The notes: a model not told the origin generated them from the sequence alone. Positions 26,040 through 37,785 are shown, counted from the stretch's first letter. The stretch is DNA of 64,000 nt from Pseudocitrobacter corydidari (GCF_021172065.1 NZ_CP087880.1:4936583-5000582); one strand, 5' to 3'. Program-made: numbers and translations.

Positions 26040-26582
26040 ATGTTTACCTTTATCAAAAAAGTGATCAAAACCGGTACGACCACGTCGTCGTATCCGCTGG
26101 AGCCGCTGCCGGTTGATAAAAACTTCCGTGGCAAACCGGAACATAATCCGCAGCAATGTGTGGGCTGTGCGGCCTGCGTGAACGCGTGCCCCTCCAACGC
26201 GCTGACAGTGGAAACGGATTTAGCCACCAATCAACTGGCGTGGCAATTCAACCTGGGCCGCTGCATTTTCTGTGGCCGCTGTGAAGAAGTGTGCCCCACA
26301 GCGGCAATTAAACTGTCGCAGGAGTACGAACTGGCGGTGTGGAAAAAAGAGGACTTCTTACAGCAGTCGCGCTTTGACATCTGCAACTGCCGCGTTTGTC
26401 AGCGTCCGTTCGCGGTGCAAAAAGAGATCGACTATGCCATTGCGATCCTCAAGCACAACGGCGACAGCCGCGCGGAGAAACATCGCGAAAGCTTCGAAAC
26501 CTGCCCGGAATGCAAACGCCAGAAATGCCTGGTGCCGTCCGACCGTATTGAACTGACTCGCCATATGAAAGAGGCCAGCTGA
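26040..26582 (+). CDS. hycF: HycF, ferredoxin-like subunit (NuoI-like)
   Basis: A 180-residue protein with two [4Fe-4S] binding motifs ([11 protein letters not shown] and [11 protein letters not shown]) plus extra Cys in the C-terminal part ([15 protein letters not shown]) that could bind another metal. It links HycB to the hydrogenase small subunit. The stop codon overlaps the hycG start. Confidence 0.96.
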   Translation: MFTFIKKVIKTGTTTSSYPLEPLPVDKNFRGKPEHNPQQCVGCAACVNACPSNALTVETDLATNQLAWQFNLGRCIFCGRCEEVCPTAAIKLSQEYELAVWKKEDFLQQSRFDICNCRVCQRPFAVQKEIDYAIAILKHNGDSRAEKHRESFETCPECKRQKCLVPSDRIELTRHMKEAS

Positions 26583-27349
26583 TGAGCGCTTTAATAGGCC
26601 CACGTGATGATAACGGCATGCCGGTGCCGATGACGGTGGAAGAGTCCATCGCCAGTATGAAAACGGCGTTACTGAAAAACATCAAACGTTCCGCGTATGT
26701 TTACCGCGTCGACTGCGGCGGCTGTAACGGCTGCGAAATCGAGATTTTCGCCACACTTTCGCCGCTGTTCGATGCTGAACGCTTCGGCATTAAAGTTGTG
26801 CCGTCGCCGCGTCATGCAGACATCCTGCTGTTCACTGGCGCAGTCACCCGCGCCATGCGTTCCCCGGCGCTGCGTGCCTGGCAATCCGCGCCGGACCCGA
26901 AAATCTGTATCTCTTACGGTGCCTGCGGCAACAGCGGCGGCATCTTCCACGACCTGTACTGCGTCTGGGGCGGCACCGACAAAATCGTGCCGGTGGATGT
27001 CTACATCCCAGGCTGCCCGCCGACGCCTGCCGCCACGCTGTATGGCTTTGCGATGGCGCTCGGCCTGCTGGAGCAGAAAATCCACGCCCGCGCGCCGGGT
27101 GAACTGGATGCACAACCGGCGGAACTGCTGCACGCGGATATGAACCAACCGCTGCGCGTACGTATCGATCGCGCCGCGCGCCGTCTGGCGGGTTATCGCT
27201 ATGGCCGCCAGATTGCAGACGACTATATGCGTCTGCTGGGGCAAGGCGATCACCAGGTACAGCGCTGGCTGGAAGCCGAAAGCGACCCCCGTCTGACCGA
27301 AATTGTCGGTCAGCTTAATCACGTTGTTGAAGAGGCGCGTATCCGATGA
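26582..27349 (+). CDS. hycG: HycG, small subunit of hydrogenase 3 (NuoB-like)
   Basis: A 255-residue subunit carrying the proximal [4Fe-4S] cluster: [11 protein letters not shown] near residue 44, then GACGNSGG and PGCPPTP further on. It sits against HycE and takes electrons to the NiFe site. It overlaps hycF by 1 bp and hycH by 4 bp. Confidence 0.97.
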   Translation: MSALIGPRDDNGMPVPMTVEESIASMKTALLKNIKRSAYVYRVDCGGCNGCEIEIFATLSPLFDAERFGIKVVPSPRHADILLFTGAVTRAMRSPALRAWQSAPDPKICISYGACGNSGGIFHDLYCVWGGTDKIVPVDVYIPGCPPTPAATLYGFAMALGLLEQKIHARAPGELDAQPAELLHADMNQPLRVRIDRAARRLAGYRYGRQIADDYMRLLGQGDHQVQRWLEAESDPRLTEIVGQLNHVVEEARIR

Positions 27350-27756
27350 GCGAAACGGTGGTGTTCAGTCAACTGAGCCGTAAATTTATTGATGAGAACG
27401 ATGCGACGCCGTCTGAGGCGCAGCAGGTTGTCTATTACAGCCTGGCGATTGGCCACCACCTCGGGGTGATCGACTGCCTCGAAGCCGCGCTGACCTGCCC
27501 GTGGGATCAATATCTGGCATGGATTGCTACGCTGGAAGAGGGCAGCGTCGCGCGGCGCAAAATGGAAGGCGTGCCGAAGTACGGTGAAATCGTTATCGAC
27601 AGTAATCACGTCTCTATGCTCGCGAACGCGTTTGATAAAGCGCGCGCAGGGCAAACGGCGCAGCAGAAGGAATGGAGCGAAGCGATGCTCGGCATGCTGC
27701 ACGCGATATATCAGGAAAGTGCGATTTATTTGATGGTCCGGAGGCTTCGTGACTGA
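27346..27756 (+). CDS. hycH: HycH, formate hydrogenlyase maturation protein
   Basis: A 136-residue soluble protein needed for correct processing of the hydrogenase 3 large subunit but not part of the final complex. No catalytic motif is visible. It overlaps hycG by 4 bp and hycI by 8 bp. Confidence 0.95.
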   Translation: MSETVVFSQLSRKFIDENDATPSEAQQVVYYSLAIGHHLGVIDCLEAALTCPWDQYLAWIATLEEGSVARRKMEGVPKYGEIVIDSNHVSMLANAFDKARAGQTAQQKEWSEAMLGMLHAIYQESAIYLMVRRLRD

Positions 27757-28216
27757 CGTATTACTTTGCGTGGGCAACAGCATGATGGGCGACGATGGCG
27801 CAGGCCCGTTGCTCGCCGAAATGTGCGCCGCCGCGCCGAAAGGCAACTGGGTAGTGATTGACGGCGGCAGCGCGCCGGAAAACGACGTCTTCGCCATCCG
27901 CGAACTGCACCCGGAACGTCTGCTGATTGTCGATGCCACCGACATGGGGCTTAACCCTGGCGAGATCCGCATTATCGACCCGGACGACATCGCCGAGATG
28001 TTTATGATGACTACCCATAACATGCCGCTGAACTATCTGGTTGATCAGCTTAAAGAAGATGTTGGCGAGGTGATTTTCCTCGGCATTCAGCCGGATATTG
28101 TCGGCTTCTATTACCCGATGACCCAGGCGATTAAAGACGCGGTTGAGGTGGTTTATCAGAGGCTGGAGGGATGGGAAGGCAACGGCGGATTTGCGCAGTT
28201 AGAGGCCGAGGAGTAA
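27749..28216 (+). CDS. hycI: HycI, hydrogenase 3 maturation endopeptidase
   Basis: A 155-residue nickel-dependent protease of the HybD/HoxM family. Conserved acidic metal ligands are in GNSMMGDDGAG (Asp16), VDATD (near 62) and the His of TTHNMP (near 90). It cuts the C-terminal tail of HycE after nickel insertion. Starts at GTG 27749 inside the end of hycH; last gene of hyc. Confidence 0.96.
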   Translation: MTDVLLCVGNSMMGDDGAGPLLAEMCAAAPKGNWVVIDGGSAPENDVFAIRELHPERLLIVDATDMGLNPGEIRIIDPDDIAEMFMMTTHNMPLNYLVDQLKEDVGEVIFLGIQPDIVGFYYPMTQAIKDAVEVVYQRLEGWEGNGGFAQLEAEE

Positions 28217-28218
28217 CA

Positions 28219-28302
28219 ATGCCGGATGGCGGCTGCGCCTTATCCGGCCTACCAATCTATGCCATACCGTAGGCCGGATAAGCGTTAGCGCCATCCGGCA
28301 CT
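28219..28302. repeat. Pair of inverted REP elements (BIME)
   Basis: GCCGGATGGCGGCTGCGCCTTATCCGGC at about 28220 and its inverse TAGGCCGGATAAGCGTTAGCGCCATCCGGC ending near 28299, between the convergent hycI and ascB genes. Confidence 0.85.
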
Positions 28303-28306
28303 GCTG

Positions 28307-29758
<1,452 letters not shown>

Positions 29759-31198
29759 TCAAACAGTTGCTGGCGCTGCGGCCTGACGCGTGCGGGCATC
29801 GGCGGCGGCCTCTTCGACCGGGATATCTTCAAAGCCCAGGATCAGCGTCAAAATAAAGGAGAGCACCACCGCCAGCGCCATCACGCCAAAGACCCACACA
29901 ATGGTCATCGGATTCGCGGGGTCAAAGAACTGCACGCTGGTGAACAGGCCGGGTGCCGCCATCGAGTGGCTGGCAAGCCCGGCAATACCTGCAACGGCAC
30001 CGCAGATAAAGCCGCTGATCAGGCTGGCGATTAACGGACGCTTCAGCCGGACCGCCACGCCGTACAGCGCCGGTTCAGAGATGCCCGCCAGAATGGCTGA
30101 AGCCGCCGCAGCCAGCGCCGTCTGGCGCAGTTCCGGGTTTTTGGTTTTCCACGCCACCGCCAGCGATGAGCCGCCCAGCGAAAGGTTCGCACCGATTTCT
30201 GACGGCATCACCATGCCCTCTTTGCCCGTTTCAGCGATGGTTTGAATAATGGTGGGCGTAAAGACGCGGTGCATCCCGGTCATCACCAGCAGCGGCCACA
30301 GCGCGCCCATAATGGCGACCGACAGCCAGCCGAGATAGCCGTGAATGGTGTACACCAGTGCAGAGATACCGCTGCCGATCCAGATACCAATCGGGCCGAT
30401 AAGCAGGATCGCCAGCGGGGCGGCAATCAGTACAATCAGCATTGGTTTGAGGAAGTTTTTCGTTACCGCAGGCGTAATGCGATCCACCCAGCGTTCGATG
30501 TACGACAGGCACCAGGTCATCACCAGCGCCGGAATAACCGTATAGGTATATTTCACCGCCGTGACCGGCACGAAGGCGAATTCCACATGCTCGCCCTGTG
30601 CGGCTTTCGCCATCAGTTCGATAAAGCTTGGGTGCACCAGCACGCCTGCAATGGCGATGGCCAGCGACATGTTGGTTTTGAATTTCACGGCGGCAGAGGC
30701 GGCGACCATCAGCGGCAGGAAGAAGAATGCCCCGTCGCCAATCACCGTCAGGATAGTCAACGTCGGTGCGCCTTTGGTGAGCACGCCGGACATTTCGAGG
30801 ATCATCGCCAGCAGCTTGACCATCGATCCGCCGATTATCGCTGGGATCAACGGCGACATGGTGCCGATCAGCGCATCAAGGATCCCCGCGCCGATGCGCT
30901 TCAGCGTTATCTTCGGTTTCCCCTGCGGTACGGCAGGCTGCATATTCTCCGGCAGCAAACTCACCACTTCCCGGTACGCCTGGGAAACGGTGTTGCCGAT
31001 GATCACCTGGCACTGGTTATCGCTGCGCACCACGCCGAGCACGCCGCTCAGGCTTTTCAGCGCAGGGCTATCGACCAGGGAATCGTCTTTCAACACGAAG
31101 CGCAGACGCGTCATGCAGTGGGTCACCGCGGAAATGTTGTTGACGCCGCCCAGTAAATCGACGATCGACTTTGCCAGCGCCGCATAGTTTTTGGACAT
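29759..31198 (-). CDS. ascF: PTS aryl-beta-glucoside transporter AscF (EIIBC)
   Basis: A 479-residue phosphotransferase permease. The EIIB domain (1-85) has its phosphorylated Cys28 in SAVTHCMTRLRF; the EIIC part (about 105-460) has about ten membrane helices, with the substrate motif in GISEPALYG. There is no EIIA domain, so Crr would supply the phosphate. Transcribed divergently from ascG. Confidence 0.95.
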   Translation of the reverse strand: MSKNYAALAKSIVDLLGGVNNISAVTHCMTRLRFVLKDDSLVDSPALKSLSGVLGVVRSDNQCQVIIGNTVSQAYREVVSLLPENMQPAVPQGKPKITLKRIGAGILDALIGTMSPLIPAIIGGSMVKLLAMILEMSGVLTKGAPTLTILTVIGDGAFFFLPLMVAASAAVKFKTNMSLAIAIAGVLVHPSFIELMAKAAQGEHVEFAFVPVTAVKYTYTVIPALVMTWCLSYIERWVDRITPAVTKNFLKPMLIVLIAAPLAILLIGPIGIWIGSGISALVYTIHGYLGWLSVAIMGALWPLLVMTGMHRVFTPTIIQTIAETGKEGMVMPSEIGANLSLGGSSLAVAWKTKNPELRQTALAAAASAILAGISEPALYGVAVRLKRPLIASLISGFICGAVAGIAGLASHSMAAPGLFTSVQFFDPANPMTIVWVFGVMALAVVLSFILTLILGFEDIPVEEAAADARTRQAAAPATV

Positions 31199-31258
31199 CG
31201 GAATCTATCCTGTTTTTATCTGTAGGGTACTCATCGCCAGGCGATGAAACGTTGCATA

Positions 31259-31271
31259 GGAAACCGGTTCC
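31259..31271. promoter_or_regulatory. Operator for AscG
   Basis: GGAAACCGGTTCC is a palindrome with the central CCGG typical of LacI/GalR-family operators, 60 bp upstream of ascF in the 223-bp gap shared with ascG. A CRP-like half-site (TTGTGACATTGATC) lies near 31330-31344. Confidence 0.65.
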
Positions 31272-31421
31272 ACAAAATCATGATGAGTTTCATGACCACT
31301 AACAAGAGATTAAAAAATCATTTTTTAAATTTGTGACATTGATCGCTATGCATGGCAAATGCTGAAAAAGGGCGGTGGCTGAAGTACACTGCTGCCCATC
31401 ATTTTTGACGAGGGAAGCGAA

Positions 31422-32435
31422 ATGGCGACGATGCTGGAGGTGGCAAAGCTGGCTGGCGTGTCGAAAGCGACGGTCTCACGCGTGCTGACCGGCAACGGCT
31501 ACGTGGGTCAGGAGACCAAAGACCGGGTCTGGCAGGCGATTGAAGAGAGCGGCTATCGGCCTAATCTGCTGGCGCGCAATCTGGCGACCAAACGCACGCA
31601 AACGCTGGGGCTGGTGGTCACCAACACCCTGTATCACGGTGTCTATTTCAGCGAGCTGCTGTTTCACGCCGCGCGGATGACGGAAAACCAGGGCCGCCAG
31701 TTGATCCTCGCCGACGGTAAACACAGCGCGGAAGAGGAGCGGGCGGCGATTCAGTATCTGCTCGATATGCGCTGCGACGGCATCATCATCTACCCGCGTT
31801 TTCTCAGCGTTGACGAAATCGACGAGCTGATTCAGCAGCATGAACAGCCGGTGCTGGTGCTCAACCGTCGCCTGCGCCGTAACCTCAGCCACTGTGTGTA
31901 CTGCGACCAGGCGCGTACCAGCCAGAATGCGGTGGAGAAGCTGATTGCACAGGGGCATCGCGATATCGCATTTATCACCGGTTCGCTTGATTCGCCAACC
32001 GGCATTGAACGCTTGTCAGGCTACAAAGCTGCTTTAGCTGAACACAATATTCCACTTCATGATGCGCTGATTGTCGAAGGGAAATGGACGCCAGCGACGG
32101 GTCTGGCGGGTGTCGATACGCTGCTAGCGCGCGGCGTTAGCTTTAGCGCGCTGGTCGCCAGCAACGATGACATGGCTATCGGGGCGATGAAACAACTTCA
32201 GTCGCGCGGCCTGCGCGTACCGGAGCAGGTCTCTGTTGTGGGTTTTGATGATATCGCCCTGGCGCCGTACATGCTGCCATCGCTCTCCAGCGTTAAAATC
32301 CCAGTGACAGAGATGATTCAGGAGATTATCCATCGTCTGATTTTCATGCTCGATGGTGGCGAGTTCAAACCACAACCTTCCTTCCTCGGCGAGCTTATCG
32401 CACGCGATTCCCTCGGCACAGGCCCGCAGGGGTAA
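31422..32435 (+). CDS. ascG: AscG, LacI-family repressor of ascFB
   Basis: A 337-residue repressor: N-terminal helix-turn-helix TMLEVAKLAGVSKATVSRVLTGNGYVG, hinge helix, then a periplasmic-binding-protein-type sensor (ILADGKH, CDGIIIYPR, VALVASNDDMAIGAM, VSVVGFDD). It binds palindromes in the ascF gap and senses the sugar phosphate or sugar. Start ATG 31422. Confidence 0.95.
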   Translation: MATMLEVAKLAGVSKATVSRVLTGNGYVGQETKDRVWQAIEESGYRPNLLARNLATKRTQTLGLVVTNTLYHGVYFSELLFHAARMTENQGRQLILADGKHSAEEERAAIQYLLDMRCDGIIIYPRFLSVDEIDELIQQHEQPVLVLNRRLRRNLSHCVYCDQARTSQNAVEKLIAQGHRDIAFITGSLDSPTGIERLSGYKAALAEHNIPLHDALIVEGKWTPATGLAGVDTLLARGVSFSALVASNDDMAIGAMKQLQSRGLRVPEQVSVVGFDDIALAPYMLPSLSSVKIPVTEMIQEIIHRLIFMLDGGEFKPQPSFLGELIARDSLGTGPQG

Positions 32436-32443
32436 TCTCGTCA

Positions 32444-32473
32444 CCTGTCATCGTCACTCGTGACGATGACAGG
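32444..32473. promoter_or_regulatory. Perfect 13-bp inverted repeat upstream of hydN
   Basis: CCTGTCATCGTCA (32444-32456) and its inverse TGACGATGACAGG (32461-32473) around CTCG. It could be the ascG terminator, but no T-run follows; TGTC/GACA ends resemble the FhlA palindromes near hyp/hyc, and it lies about 55 bp upstream of the hydN -24 element. Confidence 0.6.
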
Positions 32474-32526
32474 GTTAGACACAGCGCTTCAAATAAAAAA
32501 TCCTTAATAAACAGCGTAATAAAAGT

Positions 32527-32542
32527 TGGCGCGAATAATGCA
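32527..32542 (+). promoter_or_regulatory. Sigma-54 promoter of hydN-fdhF-hypF
   Basis: TGGCGCGAATAATGCA has GG and GC ten bases apart, 38 bp before the hydN ATG. hydN-hypF is FhlA/sigma-54 dependent in E. coli. Confidence 0.8.
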
Positions 32543-32579
32543 TTCTCCGGCTCATTCATTGTCATTGCTGGAGAATTTG

Positions 32580-33125
32580 ATGAACCGTTTCATCATTGCA
32601 GATGCGAGTAAATGTATAGGCTGCCGGACATGCGAAGTGGCATGCGTGGTTAGCCACCAGGCCGAACAGGATTGCGCCGCGCTGACGCCGGAATCTTTCC
32701 TGCCGCGAATTCATGTGATTAAAGGCGTGAACGTCTCTACCGCGACCGCGTGCCGCCAGTGCGAAGACGCGCCGTGCGCTAACGTCTGCCCGAACGGCGC
32801 AATTCGCCGCGAAAAAGGCTTTGTGCATGTGATGCAGGAACGCTGCATCGGCTGCAAAACCTGCGTCGTAGCCTGCCCGTATGGCGCGATGGAAGTGGTC
32901 GTGCGCCCGGTTGTACGCAACAGCGGCGCGGGCCTCAACGTGCGTGCCGAAAAAGCCGAAGCCAACAAATGCGACCTTTGCTTCCACCGCGAGCAAGGCC
33001 CGGCCTGTATGGAAGCCTGCCCGACGCACGCTATTTTCTGCGTCGATCGCGACAAGCTTGAGCAAATCAGCGCCGAAAAACGTCGTCGCGCTGCGCTCGA
33101 TACGTCGATTTCCCTGTCGTTTTAA
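32580..33125 (+). CDS. hydN: HydN, four-cluster ferredoxin-like electron carrier
   Basis: A 181-residue polyferredoxin related to HycB, with four Cys sets (CIGCRTCEVAC, CRQCEDAPC, CIGCKTCVVAC, CDLCFHREQGPAC). It is needed for formate dehydrogenase H activity in E. coli. ATG 32580 is chosen over the upstream frame extension because of GGAG seven bases upstream and agreement with E. coli HydN (MNRFIIADAS). Here the fdhF gene directly follows it, so carrier and dehydrogenase are made together. Confidence 0.96.
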   Translation: MNRFIIADASKCIGCRTCEVACVVSHQAEQDCAALTPESFLPRIHVIKGVNVSTATACRQCEDAPCANVCPNGAIRREKGFVHVMQERCIGCKTCVVACPYGAMEVVVRPVVRNSGAGLNVRAEKAEANKCDLCFHREQGPACMEACPTHAIFCVDRDKLEQISAEKRRRAALDTSISLSF

Positions 33126-33161
33126 TGATCCTCCGTTTCACTTTTAACAGGTCTGTTACTG

Positions 33162-35312
33162 ATGAAAAAAATTACAAGTGTTTGTCCGTATTGTGGTGCT
33201 GGCTGCAAACTGAAGCTGGTTGTCGATAACAATAAAATCATCCGCGCGGAAGCGGCCGATGGGAAAACTAACCAGCATGAACTGTGCCTGAAAGGCTATT
33301 ACGGCTGGGATTTCCTGAACGACACCAAACTGCTGACGCCGCGCCTGACGCAGCCGATGATCCGCTATGAAAAAGGCGGCAAGCTGACGCCAGTGAGCTG
33401 GGATGAAGCCATCAGCTATACGGCAAAACGCTTAGGCGAGATCAAAGCGAAATTCGGTCCGCGCGCCATTATGACCACCGGGTCATCGCGCGGTACCGGG
33501 AATGAAACCAACTATGTGATGCAAAAATTTGCGCGCGGCGTGCTGAATACCAATAACGTCGACTGCTGCGCGCGCGTCTGCCACGGGCCTTCCGTCGCAG
33601 GCTTGCAGGAAGCGCTCGGCAACGGCGCGATGAGTAACTCCATCGAAGACATTGAAAACTCAAGCTGTCTGCTGGTCTTTGGCTACAACTGCGCCGATTC
33701 GCACCCTATCGTGGCGCGTCGCGTAATCAAAGCCAAAGAGAAAGGCGCGAAAATTATCGTCTGCGACCCGCGTCGCATTGAAACCGCGCGTATCGCCGAT
33801 CAACATCTGCAAATTAAAAACGGCTGCAACATGGCGCTGGTGAATGCGTTTTCCCATGTGCTGCTGGAAGAAAATCTCTACGACAAAGAATACGTTGCGC
33901 GCTACACCACCGGTATCGACGAGCTGCGTGAAATCGTGAAAGATTATGCGCCGGAAGCGGTAGAAGCCCTGACTGGCGTGACCGCACAACAGATTCGTCA
34001 GGCGATGCGCACCTACGCGGCGGCGCCGAGCGCCACCATTATGTGGGGCATGGGCGTGACGCAGTTTGGTCAGGCCGTGGATGTGGTGAAGGGGTTGGCA
34101 ACGCTTGCGCTGCTCACCGGCAATCTGGGTCGTGAACATGTTGGCGTCGGCCCGGTGCGGGGTCAGAACAATGTGCAGGGCGCGTGCGATATGGGCGTGA
34201 TCCCCAACCAGTTCCCTGGTTATCAGGACGTGGTGGATGCCGACGTGCGGGCGAAATTCGCCAAAGCCTGGGGTATTGACGCCAGCCTGATGGACGACAA
34301 AGTGGGCGTGCGCATTACTGAAGTGCCGCATCTGGCGCTGGAAGGGAAGGTGAAAGCCTACTACATCATGGGTGAAGATCCGCTGCAAACCGAGGCCGAC
34401 TTAGGCCTGGTGCGCAAAGGGTTTGAAGCGCTCGACTTCGTGGTGGTGCAGGACATCTTTATGACCAAAACCGCCGAGCAGGCCGATGTGCTGCTGCCCG
34501 CCACCTCCTGGGGCGAACACGGTGGCGTCTTCACCTGTGCCGACCGTGGTTTCCAGCGTTTCGAAAAAGCCATCGAACCAAAATACAACGTCAAACGCGA
34601 CTGGGAAATTATCAGCCTGATTGCCCAGAAAATGGGCTATCCGATGCATTATGATAATAACCAGCAAATCTGGGACGAAATGCGTGAGCTTTGCCCGCTC
34701 TTCTATGGCGTGACTTACGATAAAATGGGCGACATGGGGCACGTACAGTGGCCATGCCCGACGCTCGATCATCCCGGCACGCCGTATCTTTACGCAGGCA
34801 ATCAGTTTGATACCCCGGATGGCAAAGGCCATCTGTTCGCCGCACCGTGGCGTGCGCCCGCCGAACGCCCGGATGATAAATATCCGCTGGTGCTGTGCAC
34901 CGTGCGCGAAGTGGGGCACTACTCCTGCCGCTCGATGACCGGTAACTGCGCGGCGCTGCAATCGCTGGCCGACGAACCGGGATTTGTGCAGATTAACCCG
35001 CAGGATGCACAGAAACTGGGCGTGAAAGACAAACAGCTGGTGTGGGTGGCGTCGCGTCGCGGTAAAGTGATCACGCGTGCCAACGTCAACGAGCGTATCA
35101 ATCACGGCAGCGTCTATATGACCTACCAGTGGTGGATTGGCGCCTGTAACGAACTGACCCAGGACAACCTCGATCCCATCTCCAAAACGCCGGAAACCAA
35201 GTACTGTGCGGTGAATATCAGTGCGATTGAGGATCAGAACTGGGCGGAAAACTACGCGCTGGAAAGCTACCAGTCGATGAAATCCCGCCTGCGCGAGGCG
35301 GTAGCAGGATAA
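33162..35312 (+). CDS. fdhF: Formate dehydrogenase H homologue with Cys instead of selenocysteine
   Basis: A 716-residue molybdenum bis-MGD enzyme, collinear with E. coli FdhF (715). The N-terminal [4Fe-4S] motif is CPYCGAGC...CLKGYYG (Cys8, 11, 15, 42). The active site CCARVCHGPS has Cys140, encoded by TGC at 33579-33581, at the place where E. coli FdhF has selenocysteine; His141 is kept. It would oxidise formate and pass electrons to HycB/HydN. It is the second gene between hydN and hypF (36 bp after hydN), whereas E. coli K-12 has no fdhF here. It may be the sole enzyme or a selenium-independent paralogue. Confidence 0.93.
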   Translation: MKKITSVCPYCGAGCKLKLVVDNNKIIRAEAADGKTNQHELCLKGYYGWDFLNDTKLLTPRLTQPMIRYEKGGKLTPVSWDEAISYTAKRLGEIKAKFGPRAIMTTGSSRGTGNETNYVMQKFARGVLNTNNVDCCARVCHGPSVAGLQEALGNGAMSNSIEDIENSSCLLVFGYNCADSHPIVARRVIKAKEKGAKIIVCDPRRIETARIADQHLQIKNGCNMALVNAFSHVLLEENLYDKEYVARYTTGIDELREIVKDYAPEAVEALTGVTAQQIRQAMRTYAAAPSATIMWGMGVTQFGQAVDVVKGLATLALLTGNLGREHVGVGPVRGQNNVQGACDMGVIPNQFPGYQDVVDADVRAKFAKAWGIDASLMDDKVGVRITEVPHLALEGKVKAYYIMGEDPLQTEADLGLVRKGFEALDFVVVQDIFMTKTAEQADVLLPATSWGEHGGVFTCADRGFQRFEKAIEPKYNVKRDWEIISLIAQKMGYPMHYDNNQQIWDEMRELCPLFYGVTYDKMGDMGHVQWPCPTLDHPGTPYLYAGNQFDTPDGKGHLFAAPWRAPAERPDDKYPLVLCTVREVGHYSCRSMTGNCAALQSLADEPGFVQINPQDAQKLGVKDKQLVWVASRRGKVITRANVNERINHGSVYMTYQWWIGACNELTQDNLDPISKTPETKYCAVNISAIEDQNWAENYALESYQSMKSRLREAVAG

Positions 35313-35315
35313 TGA

Positions 35316-37532
35316 ATGACGATAACGCATAACGGCGTCGAAATCCGCATCCGCGGTAAAGTACAGGGGGTGGGCTTCCGCCCCTTTGTCTGGCAACTGG
35401 CTCAGCAGCAGGCGCGCGTGGGCGATGTTTGCAACGACGGTGCGGGGGTGCTCGTTCGTTTGCTGGGCGAAGAAGCGGATTTCCTTGCCGCGCTTCATCA
35501 ACACTGCCCGCCGCTGGCGCGTATTGATGAGACGCAGGTGCAGCCTTATGTGTGGCAAAGAGAGCCTGACGACTTCGTGATCCGCGAGAGCGGCGCGGGG
35601 GCGATGAGCACGCAGATTGTCCCGGATGCGGCCACCTGCCCGGCGTGTCTTGCGGAGATGAATGACCCGCAGGAGCGCCGTTATCGTTATCCCTTTATCA
35701 ACTGTACCCACTGTGGCCCACGTTTCACCATTATCAACGCCATGCCGTACGACCGTCCGCTGACGGTGATGGCGGCGTTTCCGCTGTGCTCTGCCTGCGA
35801 GGCGGAGTACCGCAATCCTTACGATCGTCGCTTTCACGCCCAGCCGGTAGCCTGCGCCGAGTGCGGCCCGTGGCTGTCGTGGTATGCCGGGAGCGAACCT
35901 CTGCATCATGAGGCGGCGCTACAGGCGGCGATTGCGCTTCTCACGTCGGGCGGCATTGTGGCGATTAAAGGGCTGGGGGGTTTTCATCTGGCCTGTGATG
36001 CGGGCAATGCCCGCGCGGTAGCGACGCTGCGCGCCCGTAAGCATCGCCCGGCGAAACCGCTTGCGGTGATGATCCCCACTACGACGAATCTCCCCGATGA
36101 CGCCAGCCGATTACTGCGCACGCCCGCAGCACCGATTGTGCTGGTGGATAAATCCTGCGTCAGCGGCTTGTGTGATGACATCGCGCCGGGGCTGGCGGAA
36201 GTGGGCGTCATGCTCCCGGCTAACCCTGTTCAGCATTTGCTGATGCAGGCGTTGAATCGCCCACTGGTGATGACATCCGGGAATCTCAGCGGTAAACCAC
36301 CCGCGCTGACCAATGCGCTGGCACTGGCGGATCTCGCGGAGATTGCCGACGGATTTTTACTGCACAATCGCGATATTGTGCAGCGGATGGATGACTCGGT
36401 GGTGCGACAAAACGGCGAAATGCTGCGCCGGTCGCGCGGCTATGTGCCGGACGCCATTCCTCTGCCGCCGGGTTTTCACGATATTCCGCCGATGCTTTGC
36501 CTGGGTGCGGATCTCAAAAATACCTTCTGCCTGGTACGCGGCGAGCAGGCGGTGTTGAGCCAGCATTTTGGCGATCTCACTGATGAAGGTGTCGAAGCGC
36601 AATGGCAGCAGTCGTTGCGTTTGATGCAGGCTATCTACGATTTTACTTCGCAGGCGGTGGTGGCGGATGCGCATCCTGGCTACCACTCCTCGCAGTGGGC
36701 CGCCGCCCGCGATTTACCCCATCAAACGGTGCTCCATCACCACGCGCATATTGCCGCGTGCCTGGCGGAACACAACTGGCCGCTGGACGGCGGTGATGTG
36801 ATTGCGCTGGCGCTGGACGGCATTGGCATGGGGGAAGAGGGCGCGTTGTGGGGCGGTGAATGTCTGCGGGTGAACTACCGCGAGTGTGAACATCTTGGCG
36901 GCCTGCCTGCGGTAGCGTTGCCGGGGGGCGACCTGGCAGCACGTCAGCCGTGGCGAAACCTGCTGGCGCACTGCCTGGCGTTTGTGTCGGAGTGGGAAAG
37001 TTACCCGGAAACCGCCACCGTGCGCGAGCAAAACTGGCCGCTGCTGGCGCGGGCGATTGAGCGCGGTATTAATGCGCCGCGCGCGTCATCCTGCGGGCGA
37101 TTGTTTGATGCCGTGGCCTGTGCGCTGGGCTGTGCGCCGCTGACGTTGAGCTATGAAGGTGAAGCGGCTTGTCGTCTGGAAGCGCTGGCGGCGACCTGTA
37201 CCGGCGTCGAACATCCGTTGCAAAGTGAACAGTTCGACCTTGCTGAATTCTGGCCGAGTTGGTTAGCCTGGCAGGCCAGCCCGGCGGAGAAAGCGTGGGC
37301 GTTTCACGATGCGCTGGCGCAGGGGCTGGGCGGTATGATGCGTCGTGAAGCACAGGCGCGGGGCATCTCAACGCTGGCGTTTGGCGGCGGCGTGCTACAT
37401 AACGCCCTGCTGCGTGCGCGGTTGCTGCACCATCTGGCTAATTTTACGCTGCTTTTCCCGCACAGTTTGCCCGCAGGTGATGGGGCAATTGCGTTCGGGC
37501 AGGCGGTGGTGGCTGCGGCCCGGTGCGCGTGA
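35316..37532 (+). CDS. hypF: HypF, carbamoyltransferase for hydrogenase maturation
   Basis: A 738-residue protein: acylphosphatase-like domain ([13 protein letters not shown], about 14-26), two zinc-finger-like Cys sets (CPACLAEM...CTHCGPR, CSAC...CAECGP; about 107-185), a YrdC domain (about 200-385), and a Kae1-like domain with [10 protein letters not shown] near 473. It moves the carbamoyl group of carbamoyl phosphate to the C-terminal Cys of HypE. ATG lies four bases after the fdhF stop, so the two are co-translated. Confidence 0.96.
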   Translation: MTITHNGVEIRIRGKVQGVGFRPFVWQLAQQQARVGDVCNDGAGVLVRLLGEEADFLAALHQHCPPLARIDETQVQPYVWQREPDDFVIRESGAGAMSTQIVPDAATCPACLAEMNDPQERRYRYPFINCTHCGPRFTIINAMPYDRPLTVMAAFPLCSACEAEYRNPYDRRFHAQPVACAECGPWLSWYAGSEPLHHEAALQAAIALLTSGGIVAIKGLGGFHLACDAGNARAVATLRARKHRPAKPLAVMIPTTTNLPDDASRLLRTPAAPIVLVDKSCVSGLCDDIAPGLAEVGVMLPANPVQHLLMQALNRPLVMTSGNLSGKPPALTNALALADLAEIADGFLLHNRDIVQRMDDSVVRQNGEMLRRSRGYVPDAIPLPPGFHDIPPMLCLGADLKNTFCLVRGEQAVLSQHFGDLTDEGVEAQWQQSLRLMQAIYDFTSQAVVADAHPGYHSSQWAAARDLPHQTVLHHHAHIAACLAEHNWPLDGGDVIALALDGIGMGEEGALWGGECLRVNYRECEHLGGLPAVALPGGDLAARQPWRNLLAHCLAFVSEWESYPETATVREQNWPLLARAIERGINAPRASSCGRLFDAVACALGCAPLTLSYEGEAACRLEALAATCTGVEHPLQSEQFDLAEFWPSWLAWQASPAEKAWAFHDALAQGLGGMMRREAQARGISTLAFGGGVLHNALLRARLLHHLANFTLLFPHSLPAGDGAIAFGQAVVAAARCA

Positions 37533-37650
37533 TGCCGGATGCGGCTGCGCCTTATCCGGCCTACGGGTTGTGCGCGTAATGTCGGGTGGTTTGGGCTTGT
37601 GTGATGGTGCAAATAGGTAGGTCGGGTAAGGCGTAGCCGCCACCCGACAA
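37531..37650. repeat. REP elements after hypF
   Basis: GCCGGATGCGGCTGCGCCTTATCCGGC (about 37532-37560) and AGGTCGGGTAAGGCGTAGCCGCCACCCGAC (about 37619-37648), of the two REP families also seen elsewhere in the window. Confidence 0.75.
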
Positions 37651-37676
37651 AAATGTGCGCACGGAGCCAAAAAAAA

Positions 37677-37693
37677 GCCCCGGCGACCGGGGC
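37677..37693. terminator. Bidirectional terminator between hypF and norW
   Basis: GCCCCGG-CGA-CCGGGGC with A-run on the left (AAAAAAA) and AAAAAT on the right; suited mainly to norW on the minus strand. Confidence 0.75.
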
Positions 37694-37785
37694 AAAAATC
37701 AGACGCGATACGTCCATGTATCTGAGGTTCATAAGGGCTCTGCAACATTCGCGAGCAAGGTTAAGTTCAGCAATGGCGTAGCAAA

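Noticed and set aside
24246-26156. 636-residue minus-strand frame opposite hycE
   Set aside because: GC-rich shadow of hycE; composition His/Arg/Ala-rich as expected for an antisense frame.
34401-35909. 502-residue minus-strand frame opposite fdhF and hypF
   Set aside because: Shadow frame crossing two confident genes on the other strand.
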